Assembly: GCA_011503125.2 (NCBI GenBank)
Contig: WWBZ02000082.1
Coordinates: 1,240,001-1,304,000, forward strand
Direction: 5' to 3'
Length of the DNA: 64,000 bases
DNA from: Botryosphaeria dothidea
Lineage: Eukaryota; Ascomycota; Dothideomycetes; Botryosphaeriales; Botryosphaeriaceae
Positions within the stretch are counted from its first letter, which is position 1. The number at the start of each line of letters is the position of its first letter. Both the position numbers and the translations under genes were made by a program. Shown in pieces: positions 1-10,919 of this stretch. Under the pieces are notes generated by a model, which worked only from the letters and a program-made list of their open reading frames with translations, was not told the origin of the DNA and made no database searches.

Positions 1-91
1 TTCAATCTACTTTTCTTCATATTGACAGCCTTGTTTGTCAGCCAATCGTTTTCACTGTCACTCGTTTTGTTTTGAGCGGAAGTGCACCACC

Positions 92-2038
92 ATGCGACAA
101 GAATCCATACCTTTTGTCCTTTGCAGTCTTCTGCAACTGTTTGAGCCTGCATTGGCATACCCAGCTAAAGGCTACAAAGTCACAGCGAAGGCTGTCGGGG
201 AAGTCAACGCCGCGGACTTTGAGTATTACCTTGCTGCAAACGCCACTGCACATCAAACGCATTACGATGATTTGAGCGCAAAGGGTTACCGCATGACCTC
301 TTTGAGCTCATTCGGGGGTTCTTCAGATGCAGAATATGCAGCTGTATGGGTGAAGCGCTCAGGGCCTTCTTTCACTGCCGTTCACAATGTGGATGCCTCC
401 GCATTCAAGGCATGGATTGATGCACACTCCGAGGGTCATGTCCCAACCCTCATCGCGGCTACAGGTCCTGCTGATTCGGCCGTCTTCTCGGCGGTCATGG
501 AGGCTGGGAACACCACTTGGACTCAGAAATGTGACATGACCGAGTACAGTCTCGGCGGCCAGGATCAAGGCGCAAGAGCACAGGGCCAGATCATGACATC
601 TTTCCGGCAATACGGGATTCCTGGCGACTACCGCTACTGTGCCATCTGGCATGCTAACCCTGTCTATGACAAGATGACTTCGTATCTCTCGAATGCTGCG
701 GTTGACGGATTCAAGTCCACTGTGGAGACTGAGAAGAGCAAGCCATACTGGAGGCCCGGCTCCATTTCTATTGCAGAGGACGGAAGTTACACGAGCTTCT
801 GGACGGATTCCAGCATCGGAGGCTGGGACCTTCAGTACGACCTCACAGCCGCTGATCTCGATGCGGAGATCAGCAAGCAGAAGTCTGCCGGCAGATATAT
901 TGCCCATCTTTCCGGCGGAGGGGCCGGCGAAAGCACGAGATACGCAGCCGTCTTTGCTTCTCAATATATCCCCTCAACGCGCAACTGGGTGGTAAAGGGG
1001 TCTGCCACTACCGGATTCCCGGACAGCGCTGCTGCTGAAGCAAAGGCGGAAAGTCTCATCCAGGACTTCATGAAAAAGGCAGGCGTCCGCCAAGTGCAGC
1101 TCGCGATAGCGCAGAAGGGAGAAGAGCTCCTCAACAAGGCCTACACCTGGAGCGAGCCGGAAAGACACATCACCCAAACGAACGACACGTTCCTGCTCGC
1201 CAGCGTCAGCAAAGCCTTCTGCGCCGCCGCCATCCAGACGCTCTACGACGCCGGCAAACTCACGCCCGACACGAAGGTGTACCCGCTGCTCGGCTACGCC
1301 AACCCGGCCGACGCCCGCCAGCAAGACATCACCATCCAGCAGCTCCTCGACCACACCGCCGGCTTCAAGCGCAGCGTCTCCGGCGACCCGGCCTACCAGA
1401 TGCGCGAAATCGCCCTCGCCCAGTCCAACGGCGCGCGCCCGGCCAGCCTCAAGGACGTGGTGGACTACATGTACGCGCGCCCGCTCGACTACACGCCCGG
1501 CACCGACTACGAGTACGGCAACTACAACTACATGCTGCTGAGCTACGTCGTCGAGCACGTCGCCGCCACGAGCTACTGGGCGTTCCTGAAGCCGTCCGTC
1601 CTCGGGCCGGACAGCCTCGACGTCAAGCGCTGGCTGACGGACCCGGCCACGCACGCCGCCGACAACGTCGTCCAGGAGTCCGCCATGACGGGCCTGAGCG
1701 CGCTGGAGCCGAGCGCGCCGGACCCCGTCGCGCACGTCTACGGCGGCGACGGGCAGTACAAGGACGCGACGCTCGGCACGACGGGGCTGGCGGCGAGCGC
1801 GAGCGCGCTGGCCAAGTTCGCGCACACGCACGCGGTGTGGGGCGTGGGCGGGCGGTCGCCGGGCTACAGGGACGGGACGACGTCCGGGGCGCGGACGTAC
1901 ATGGAGAGCAGGGGCGATGGCGTCGATTGGGCGATGACGATTAACACGAGGGACTTCCCGAACGGAGATGGGGATTTCGATGGGGTTACGGGGGCGGTTA
2001 ACCGGTGGTTGGATGGGTTGAATCTGGGCGGGTATTGA
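92..2038 (+). CDS. Secreted polyglycine hydrolase-type serine protease
   Basis: Intronless, 648 aa. The start is the first in-frame ATG (context ACCACCATGC), followed by a signal peptide ending near residues 21-23 (LFEPALAYP). Residues about 25-330 hold four to five repeats of the pattern 'K/R-GY ... YAAVW', the tandem repeat domain (BTRD1-like) typical of fungal polyglycine hydrolases. Residues about 340-648 form a class C beta-lactamase-like serine hydrolase domain, with the SxxK motif S371-V-S-K374 and a YxN motif at Y475-G-N477. Characterised family members are about 640 aa and are secreted by plant-pathogenic fungi, where they cut the polyglycine linker of plant class IV chitinases. Role here is inferred from the whole-length domain pairing. 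A plain secreted beta-lactamase-like esterase is the alternative. No lesion was seen. Codon use becomes strongly GC-rich in the second half. Confidence 0.88.
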   Translation: MRQESIPFVLCSLLQLFEPALAYPAKGYKVTAKAVGEVNAADFEYYLAANATAHQTHYDDLSAKGYRMTSLSSFGGSSDAEYAAVWVKRSGPSFTAVHNVDASAFKAWIDAHSEGHVPTLIAATGPADSAVFSAVMEAGNTTWTQKCDMTEYSLGGQDQGARAQGQIMTSFRQYGIPGDYRYCAIWHANPVYDKMTSYLSNAAVDGFKSTVETEKSKPYWRPGSISIAEDGSYTSFWTDSSIGGWDLQYDLTAADLDAEISKQKSAGRYIAHLSGGGAGESTRYAAVFASQYIPSTRNWVVKGSATTGFPDSAAAEAKAESLIQDFMKKAGVRQVQLAIAQKGEELLNKAYTWSEPERHITQTNDTFLLASVSKAFCAAAIQTLYDAGKLTPDTKVYPLLGYANPADARQQDITIQQLLDHTAGFKRSVSGDPAYQMREIALAQSNGARPASLKDVVDYMYARPLDYTPGTDYEYGNYNYMLLSYVVEHVAATSYWAFLKPSVLGPDSLDVKRWLTDPATHAADNVVQESAMTGLSALEPSAPDPVAHVYGGDGQYKDATLGTTGLAASASALAKFAHTHAVWGVGGRSPGYRDGTTSGARTYMESRGDGVDWAMTINTRDFPNGDGDFDGVTGAVNRWLDGLNLGGY

Positions 2039-2772
2039 AGAAGCGAGAGCGATGTGTGTAGCGTCGGCTCTGTAGATAGCATGCCATCTCTCACAGGTCC
2101 GTCCTGGGGGATTTTCTCTTGTGACTTTCTGACCGCTCTCCTGCTCTTTAGATTCTCCGGATCCTCGCTCGCGCACGGGGTGCGCCGGTGTAAGCGAGGG
2201 CTGGAGGCGTGCGATGCGGTGAAGCTGAAGTAATTATAGGCTCTCCCCGCAGCTCGCGCAAATCCCGGTTGTTGGTACCTGCATGAGAGCGTTATCCTTG
2301 CATTGGCACTTGAGCCGCTGCACATCGTTTCGAAACGCGTCCAATCTGTGGTGACGTTGGGATGTTTCCGGCAAGGGTGTGTTCTTTGGTGGAAAAAATC
2401 AGGCCAATCTGAGCATGTGCCCCGCACTCACACGGGCCTCGACTGCTGCTGTTCTCCGCACTCCCGCGAGCTCCCTCCCAAATTTCCGCGAATTTCGGCC
2501 TCCAACCCCCCGAACGCCCCATCCGTGCCGTCGCTTACAAGCAGCTGTCCACCCGCCGTCGTCCGTTGCTCCAGGCCAAGCACCTTTGTATCGTGAGCCC
2601 TGACGTCACGCCCTCCGGAGCACCAGTCAATACGAGAACGAGCCCGACGCGACTTTAACCGACGTGGTCCTGGCTAAAGCTGCTGAGCTCTGGGCATCCG
2701 CTATATGAACCCAGCCATGTTGCCGTTCGCGAGGAGAGATTCTGGCCAGGAGACTGCCGTCAAGCCGCCGCA
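2039..2772. other. Intergenic region between protease and beta-galactosidase
   Basis: 734 bases without a credible gene. Short open frames here lack domain content. A TATA-like element lies at the right end. Confidence 0.6.
2702..2709 (+). promoter_or_regulatory. TATA-like element of the GH35 gene
   Basis: TATATGAA, 64 bases before the ATG at 2773. Position fits a fungal core promoter; assignment is by position only. Confidence 0.35.
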
Positions 2773-5700
2773 ATGGTTTCCCACAGCACCAACACGGCGC
2801 GCATGCTGTCCCTGACCGCGGCGCTGCTGCCATTGCTCGCCCAGCTCCCCTCTGCCGCTGCCCAAGAATGGCCAATCCTCGACACCGGCCTCACCGATGC
2901 CGTGCAATGGGACCACTACAGCTTCATCGTCGAGGGGAAGCGCATCTACGTCTTCGGTGGCGAGATGCACCCGTTCCGCCTGCCCGTTCCTGAGCTGTGG
3001 CAAGACATTGCCCAGAAGACGAAGGCCCTCGGATTCAACACCTTTTCCTTCTACACCAATTGGTTCTTCCACAACCCGCATCCCAACGAGACCGATTTCG
3101 AGAACGCTGCCCACGACATCAGCCGTCTGCTCGAGTTCACCAAGGAGGCTGGCTTGTTCACAGCCGTGCGCCCCGGGCCCTACGTCAACGCCGAGTTGAA
3201 CGCCGGTGGCTTCCCGCTGTGGGTCACCACGGGAGCCTATGGTGAGCTGCGGGACGACAATTCCTCGTACACCGCCGCCTGGACCCCGTATCAGGACCGC
3301 ATGGCCCAGATTGTCGCTCCCTTCCAGATCCACAAGAACGGCACTGTCATCAGCTACCAGCTGGAGAACGAGTACGGCGAGCAGTGGCTCAATTCGAGAA
3401 CCAAGACGCCGAACGAGCCGGCCATAAACTACATGATTGAGTTGCATGAGAATGCCCGCCGCAATGGCATCGAGGTTCCTACCACGCATAACAGCCCCAA
3501 CCTCAACGATTTCTCGTGGTCCAAGGATCAGGATACTGTGGGTGCGGGTGGAAATGTGGATATTCTGGGTCTGGACAACTACGTGAGTAGCCGGTTGAAA
3601 GCTCCAAAGAACCTATGCTGATATCCAGTGCAGCCTCTTTGCTGGTCCTGCGACCAATCTGAATGTACCGGTGTATCCAACGACTACAACCTCGTTGAGT
3701 ACTACAGCTGGTTCCAGAGGAATACGCCGAGCGTCCCGTCCTTGATGCCCGAATTCCAGGGCGGCCGCTACAACCCTCTCGATGGAGATGCGGGCCAGTG
3801 TCTTGAGCCGATGGGTCCGGAGTTCCGTAACCTCTTCTACCGCCACAACATCGACCAGAAGGTGACTGCCCAGATCCTTTACACTCTGTTCGGCGGCACG
3901 AACTGGGGTTGGATGGCTGCCCCCTTCATCGCCACGAGCTACGACTACGCCGCCCCGATTGCAGAGGATCGCACGCTCCGGGACAGCTGGTACGAGACAA
4001 AGAGTTTGGCACTTTTCACCAGGGTTGCCGAGGATCTTCGTGAGGCGGACCGTGTTGGCAACAGCACTTCGTACAGCACAAACCCTGCCGTCGTCGCCAC
4101 TGAACTTCGTAACTCGAAGACCGGAGGCGCCTTCTACAATGCCAGACATGCCAACTCAGTGACCGGAGAGCCAGTCTCTTTCAAGCTGCATGTGGAGACA
4201 TCCCTTGGCAACTTGACCATTCCGCAGAAGGAGGGAGAGATCGAGCTCAACGCCCGTGAGGCCAAGATCGTGCCCACTGACTTCCGCTTCTCGGGTCAGA
4301 AGCTCATCTACTCGACCGCTGAAGTCTTCACTTACGTTGAGCTCGATGGCAAGCCGACTCTCGCGCTTTGGGTTCCTGATGGCGAGGGCGGTGAGTTCTT
4401 CCTTGAAGGCAAGGGCAACATTTCCGCCACTGCCTCGCCCAGCGATGGCGTCAAGTTCCACCAAGACTCCCACGGATTGATCGTCAACTTCGCAAACCAG
4501 ACTGGCACCACCATCGTCGACACCGATGCTGCCCGTTTCATCCTTCTCGGCCGTACTGATGCCTGGAAGACATTCGCGCCAGTACTCACCCCTGACCCCC
4601 ATGCCCCCGTTGACGAGACCATCTTGGTTCAAGGTCCGCACCTTGTCCGCACTGCGAGCGTCGAGGGAGACACCCTGGCTCTGACCGGGGATACCAGTGA
4701 GGAGACTACTATCCAGGTCTTCGCTTCCGCTTCCGTCAAGACCATTACCTGGAACGGCGAGCCTCTCGAGACCACCGCCACTTCTCACGGCAGTCTGACG
4801 GCCGCGCTCTCCGGCCCAGCCGACTTCACCCTCCCCTCCCTCTCAGAGCTCGACTGGAAGGCCTCCTCTAGCCTCCCCGAGATCGCCACCAACTACACGC
4901 TCTCTCCCAAGGTCTGGAAGCTCGCCAACTCCTCCACTACGCCCTCCCAATTCACCGACGCCACCAAGCCCTACCTCTACATCGACGCCCTCGGCTTCCA
5001 CGTCGGCCACCACATCTACCGCGCCACCTTCACCGGCCCCGCCTCCGCCATCTTCCTCGCTCTTCAAGGCGGCACGGGCTTCGGCTGGTCCGCCTACCTC
5101 AACGGGCGCTTCCTCCACGCCGAGCCGGGCTCCTCCGAGCTCGAGGCCACCAACGCCACCATCCCCCTGCCCACAAACTCCACGCTCCTTGGCGAAAATA
5201 CCCTCGTCATCCTTATGGACAACTCCGGCCACGAGCAGCGCGCCGAGGCCCTCGAGATCCGCGGCATCACCAACGCCACGCTTATCGGCAACGAAGGAGG
5301 GTTCGCGTCCTGGCACGTCGCCGGCACGGCCGGCGAGGCGGAGGGCAAGACGCTCGACCCCGTGCGCGGCGTGTACAACGAGGGCGGCCTGCTGGGCGAA
5401 CGTCTGGGGTGGCACCTCCCCGGCTTCGACGACGGCGCCTGGGAGGCGGGTTCCCCGTCCGATGGGTTCAGCGGCGCGAGCGTGCGTTTCTACCGCGCCA
5501 AGGTCGAGCTGGACGTCCCGGAGGGGCATGATGCCGCCGTGCATTTCACGATGAGCGCGACGGGGAGTCAGCAGGTCAGGGCGCTGTTGTTCGTGAACGG
5601 ATATCAGTTTGGCCGGTTTAGGCCGCATGTCAGCACGGCCACGGATTTCCCGGTGCCGCCGGGCGTGTTGGACTTTGCGGGCGTGAATGAGATCGTGGTG

Positions 5701-5844
5701 GCGGTGTGGGCGCAGCAGGAGGAGGGCGCGCAGGTGGAGTTGGGCTGGGAGGTGCAGGGACTTGTGCGGAGCGGCTTGGATACGAGGTTTGATGGCGAGT
5801 ACCTCAGGCCGGGGTGGAGGGAGGAGAGGTTGGGGTATGCTTGA
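2773..5844 (+). CDS. Secreted beta-galactosidase, GH35
   Basis: Two exons, 2773-3582 and 3634-5844, encoding 1006 aa. The 51-base intron (GTGAGT...TGCAG) joins ...GLDNY to PLCWSCDQSECTG, restoring the GH35 sequence around that loop. A signal peptide ends near residue 30 (PSAAA-QEW). Domain order matches fungal LacA-type enzymes, which are also about 1000 aa: a catalytic TIM barrel (about 40-390), then beta-sandwich and jelly-roll domains. Catalytic glutamates are visible: acid/base E200 in QLENEYGE and nucleophile E310 in LMPEFQGG. Many NxS/T sites suggest glycosylation. Known family role: release of terminal beta-D-galactose from galactans, xyloglucan side chains or lactose outside the cell. 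It follows the secreted protease on the same strand but is far enough (734 bases) to have its own promoter. Confidence 0.95.
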
Positions 5845-8800
5845 GGGAAGTCACACTTCTGAACGGTTGTGTACTGAAAATGATGCCTGAGCTCTATGAT
5901 CCTACAAGGAATCACTCAATACCCAAACTCTTCTGAACAGAGGGAACTCGGAAAATATTGCTATATCACGGTGTTGACAGAACTTCATTGAGAACTACGG
6001 CTCTGGAGTGGTTGATCGCGCTGGCCTACGCCGAATTTGCTCCAACTTGCCCCGGAAGAGTGACCGCAGTCTGCCGCTGGTGTCACTATTGTCTTTTTCC
6101 ATTACAGACTCCTCCAATGAGGAAGCGTCTTTGTGACCTTCGTTTGCCGGTGGAGACTTCCCACACCTCAAGAGATGAGTCCACAAATCCACGAAGCTCT
6201 GCCATAGAGGCTGGAAGAGTCCCCACACCCACAGAATTGGCTGACGAAACACTCTTCGCCAGAGGTTGATGATGACAGTCGCCAGCCGTCTGGCTTGGAT
6301 AGGGGCGCAAATCGTGATGAACAGCGCAACAGCCGCTGTCGAGACCATACTGTTCAACGTCGTGCGTCCTAGCGCCTCACTCATACTGAAGATGCCCGTC
6401 GCGAACCCCAGTGGCAGAAAGACCACAGTGACGTACGTGAAGTAAGCGTTGAGGTCATCCCGCATGTACTGCAGGCGCGTCTGGATAGACATCCTGAGCG
6501 ACTGCACATTCGCCTGGCATCGCCTCAACTCGCCGATCCTGCGCTCATTCGCCACCAACAACTTGGCAATCGTGCTCCAATACTTGCGCTCGTCGTTCCG
6601 CGTCCACCGCGGCTTCTCCCGCCGCTGCTGCCTCTCGCGCCCGACCCACTGCTCGACCCGCTCCACGCTCTCGCCCAGGTCCTCGTCGACGGCCTGCAGC
6701 ACCTGCTCGAACTCCTGCCACTCCTCGTTGACCGAGAAGTACGCCACCGAGTTGATCCGGCACAGCGCCAGCGCGTCCGCCAGCGGATTCGAGTCGCCGA
6801 CCTCCTGCTGCTGCTGCTGCGCCGCCTGCACGCGCCGGAACACGCGCCGCCTCGATCGTCGCCGCCAGCATCTGCTCGAACAGGATCAGCTCGAGCACCT
6901 TGCGCTGCCGCCACGGGCTGCGCACCGCGCCCGACGAGAAGGTCGCCGGGCCGCCCGCGTCTTCGAGGATGCGCTGCAGCCTCCATGCCGTCCGCCTCGT
7001 CGTCGTCGCCCTCGCCCTCGCCGCGCGAGTGAGCCTGCGCGAAGTGGCACGTCCAGTACCGGTCGAAGAAGTCGCCGTCGAAGCGGAAGCCGACGCTCTC
7101 GCGGCCGATGCGCTGCGCGAAGCCGGCGGACGACGACGACGGCGGCGGCGGCCCGCCGGCCTGCGTGTCGCCGGAACGCTCGGCGCGGAGCTGGTAGAAG
7201 GAGAGGTGGAACTCGGTCTCCCACTTGTTCAGCGCGACGGCGATGTCGTCGTCGTCGTCGTCGTCGTCCGAGAAGAACTTGTCCGCCGCCGCGTGCCCGC
7301 TCGAAGAAGGCACGCACGTTGGCGGCCTCGGACAGGCAGGACGCGCGGACGCACAGGTTCCTGGTCTCCTCGTCGGCGGCGACGCAGAGCCACACCGGCC
7401 GCTTCTTCGCCGCCGCCGCCGTGCGCGCGCCGCCGCAGGCGGCCCGGATCCCGCCCGCGGCTTGGCTGTTCCAGGCCTGGTCGTAGACGCTGGAGGACCG
7501 CGCGGCGGAGCGGGTGGCGTGCTTCGCGCTCGGGACGTCCAGGACGACGGAGCGGGCTTGCCGGCCGCCTCGGCGTGGGGCGCGGGGGCCGGGCATCGGG
7601 GGCGGCGTGAAGTCGAGGAACTCGGGGTAGTTGTAGAGCCATTCCTCCTGCAGCTCGAGGATGCTGGATTGGTCGACGAGGTGGCTGACCGGCGTCAGTT
7701 TCTTCAGGCTGTTCCGCTCGGGGTAGTGCGCCGGGCGCTACGGGAAAAGGGGCGGGAATGGTAGCTGCGGGTGGTTCGACTTGTTGGGCCGAGTTCGTGT
7801 TGGCTTGCTGGCTGTTGGGAGCTTGGGGTGTGACCTCCGCTGGGTGCGGCAGTGAAAGAGGATGTAGGGAAGCTCGAACGAAGCGCGCCAGTATGGTTTC
7901 TGCGCGAACCATTCAGGTATTGACAGCAGATCCTGATTTTGCTCGAGGAGGCCGGGGAAAAGCCCGTTTTTGGACGATTTCTGGAACAGAACTTCTCGGC
8001 AGTGATACAAAGCCTCTCGTGCTGATCTGTTGTTCAGACGGAATCCCTTCGACGCCATAAGTACGCTCAAGCCAAACTGCAATGGCTTGGTCCAAGCAGT
8101 ATCGTCGCTCTCATGGTATGGTTGCGCGTATATGGTAGCCAGCCAAGGATTCTCCGGTTCCAACTGGTCTGGGATGGCAAAAACGGCCATTTGAGGATCC
8201 ATGTCATAGAATAAAGCGGTATCCCTAGCATGCAGAAGGAACCGGTTCTCTTGAGGAGTCCGTGAGAGAGCAACCATCTTCGAGTACGAGTTTCCGTTGG
8301 CCATCCGCTGCCTGGCGAGTGGACTTTCAGTCGTGAATCTGTTCAAGATGTTACTTTGGAATTTTCCGGCCCCGTAATCTTTGACCGTAAGCAACAGTCT
8401 GTTCTCTATCCTTTTCTGCAGTTTGTCGACTGATGTTAGGGCTCTCCATATCCAGATTTGATCCCTGAGGTGGAACCTGCCAATGTCTCCTTCGGAGGAG
8501 CGGCGAATAGCGTATTGCCCTCGTCTATCCAACTTCTTCAAGGAAGAGAGCCAGTTGTTGATGCAGACACTGAACGTTTCAACGGTGGACTGTGGCAGTG
8601 ATTGATTCTCTCCAGTGAAGATGGTTATACACTGCTCGGCCTTTATCAACTGGAATGCTATCTCAAGCAGGAAGAATACGCCGGGTATGTTGGAGCTGGC
8701 CCAAAAAAGGGGCATCCTTCCTTGAACCGTGAATTCCCAGAAGAATGGACCGTAGATGTCAGGGGCTGCTTTTTCTGAAGTGTCGGCTGTCGGTCCATCA

Positions 8801-10440
8801 GCTTGGTGTGTTGACTCCGACTCGAATTCTTCAGTTTGAGCTCGCTGACTCGGGAACTCCCCAGTTTCATTCACACGCTTAAAGACCTGCTCTATCCAGG
8901 CAAGATGGAGTCTACAAGTTCTTTCAATTCGATTCTGTAGAGCTTTAGAATATGATAGTTGACTTTCCCTGCTGGTGGATCCCGATTCTTTCGTATGAGA
9001 AGCGCTCCTCGAGGCTGTAGTGTTCTGATCGAGTTGTTTCCAAATGGACATAAGAAGTTCGAATGCAAAGCTGTATTGTATTAGCACTACACGCTCGAAA
9101 GATCTTCGTGGACCTACAAGCTCGCTGAAGCATCTATTCTGTGCTCAGAAATATCACCGCAAGTGAGAGCGATAGCCGAGTTTCTCTGCATCGTTTGTTC
9201 ATCATCCTGCGAGGATCCAGTGGGAAGAACTGTAGATCTACCCTTGTGGCTAAGTGGTTTGTCTCCAGACAAATGACCAGGAAAAGATACAGTAGACTCT
9301 ATTTGCTCTTCACTCATCCCATGTTGATCAAGGGAGTTGTTGGGTGTGTCGTCTTTGTCAAAATCCAGATCTTCGGTAAGACTGCTCGGCTGACCGCTGG
9401 GTATGGAACATACTGAGAGAATATGTTCCAAATTACGCTTGATGATAAAGTCCAAAACAGTATCGGAGGAAAATGAAAAGTGTGTAAATGGGGTCTGTAA
9501 TACGGTCTTTTGCATGCTGGAAAGTTCGACCGCAGGCACCAAAGCCCAGGCCCATGGATTATCCGAAGTCTGCAAGCGCCTTAATTTATAAAGCTTCGTC
9601 ACCTCAAAACGACCAAAGTGTGGAATCTCGTCTATATCGAGGCAGATATCATCCGCCTTCTCCCCAGATTGTTTGACTTTTTGCACGACTCCGTTCAACA
9701 GCGGCGTCATGGCTAGGCCCACAACATTGTCCACATCCCTCTTTTTAGAGCTTTTGAAAAACATCGGTCTCCTTGTATCCTCGAGGTTCAGCTCGCGATA
9801 GCCCTGGTGAGTCCGTACAAGGCCGAAGTTTCGAGGGCCCAAAACAGTAGAATACCCCTCAGCGCCCGCTGTCTCTGAGTTGAATGGATTCATGAAATTC
9901 TCAAACTCGGTGTCTCAGATCAACGGACTGCTGCAGATCTTGAAGGGAGAAAGATCTTCGGTGGACAGCCCCTTCCCAGGCTCCTTGGATTCGACGGTGT
10001 AGTGTTGTGTGACCACCCCGTTTCTACAGAAATACTGTAAGACGATTTGTAAACGCGGTGTTTGGTAGGTGTTGGATATCACGTGTTTCAAGGTCTCCTT
10101 ATATCACACCACATAGCTTAGCTACAATCACTCGTATAAGAGGCAAGCGGGTCACCTACCCTCTTCCTCTTCATGCCAATCATCAATGGATCATCGTTGT
10201 TCATCAACAATCCAACAGTAGGTGAAACGGGGCCAACGGCCGTGCAGGAAATCCAGCTGAGGCATATTATCGCCGAGTATTTCCTCTGTCAAACGGAATC
10301 CGATAGATTCGTCTGATGAGTCCATTACCTCCCGGAGAATGCTCGGTCTGTTCAATACATCTGTCTGGCCAAGTTTGCTTACTTCGGCACAGAACACCCT
10401 AGACATGCCACAGTCAAGGTTCCGAGAGATTTGTATGATG

Positions 10441-10445
10441 TGTCC
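10441..10445. repeat. Target site duplication, left copy
   Basis: TGTCC immediately before copy A of the element; identical to 10612-10616. Confidence 0.8.
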
Positions 10446-10611
10446 TGATGGAAAATGAGCTCAATCACCTCCGTTATCTGTTGTTGGATAGCATATTAGC
10501 TTAGTCATTCATTCTGAGACGTCTTGGGGATCAATACCACGAGCGCCTCAGCAACCAAGCAATCACGTCATTTATTCATGGATTCCGACCGATCAAGCGC
10601 AAATTCCATCA
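10446..10611. mobile_element. MITE-like inverted-repeat element, copy A
   Basis: 166 bases with imperfect terminal inverted repeats of about 21 bases: 16 of 21 match, the outer eight exactly (TGATGGAA ... TTCCATCA). It is flanked on both sides by TGTCC, a 5-base target duplication. It encodes nothing itself. It sits inside an exon of the minus-strand CorA-like gene. Element plus duplication is 171 bases, a multiple of three, yet the element introduces a stop at 10593-10595. The 5-base duplication does not point clearly to one transposase family. Confidence 0.85.
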
Positions 10612-10616
10612 TGTCC
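10612..10616. repeat. Target site duplication, right copy
   Basis: TGTCC immediately after copy A of the element; identical to 10441-10445. Confidence 0.8.
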
Positions 10617-10919
10617 ATACTTGTTCACGCTCGCTGTGGTTCCTTCGTCACCGAAGGATGCGAATGTCATGCGATTCTGTGTCTTTTTGTCCAAGTCTGC
10701 TGGAACGGGTAGATACAGATCATTATCGAAGGTCCCAATCTGGACTCCTGTAGGCCCTGATAATGAGAGTTTAGTAAGTGGTCAGGTCATGTTCGTGCGG
10801 CACCTACCTCCGAGAACGAACAGAAATTCGGGATCTGTCTCCACAGGTGGCTCATCGAAGGTGATGGGTAGACATGGGACTTTGCCACTCTCTTCACCTT
10901 CGTTTTCATCTGCTGACAT

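Larger units (their letters stand above)
5995..10919 (-). pseudogene. Large CorA-like membrane protein gene, broken by an inserted element and point lesions
   Basis: A single decayed gene read on the minus strand. Recognisable pieces: exon 10919-10808; intron 10757-10807 (GTAGGT...TATCAG); an exon 10756 to about 10160, interrupted at 10446-10611 by an inverted-repeat element; further coding sequence from about 10121 to 9118; intron 9071-9117 (GTAGGT...ATACAG); and a long exon 9070-5995. The C-terminal part has two to three hydrophobic helices and GFATGIFSMSE, the position of the CorA GMN-type motif, preceded by the coiled-coil arm usual in fungal CorA-like proteins. Lesions seen: in-frame TGA at 10191-10193, 10104-10106 and 9915-9917, TAG at 7738-7740, and single-base frameshifts near 7280-7305, 6975-6992 and 6838-6860. 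Codon use stays protein-like between lesions, so decay looks recent. Some frameshifts lie in very GC-rich sequence and could be assembly errors; the insertion cannot be. Original length would be roughly 1,400-1,500 aa. Function unknown. Confidence 0.75.

Noticed and set aside
974..2176. 400-aa open frame on the minus strand inside the protease gene
   Set aside because: Antisense shadow caused by GC-rich third codon positions; arginine- and valine-rich with no domain.
4843..5628. 261-aa minus-strand frame inside the GH35 gene
   Set aside because: Antisense shadow of a confirmed gene; low-complexity Gly/Val/Glu composition.
7641..7840. An intron that would remove the TAG at 7738-7740 in the CorA-like gene
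   Set aside because: No GT donor and AG acceptor pair in the right phases spans the stop without creating another stop.
10587..10919. A separate 91-aa gene ending inside the element
   Set aside because: Its end lies in the inserted element; without the element the frame continues into the next coding piece, so it is a fragment of the larger gene.
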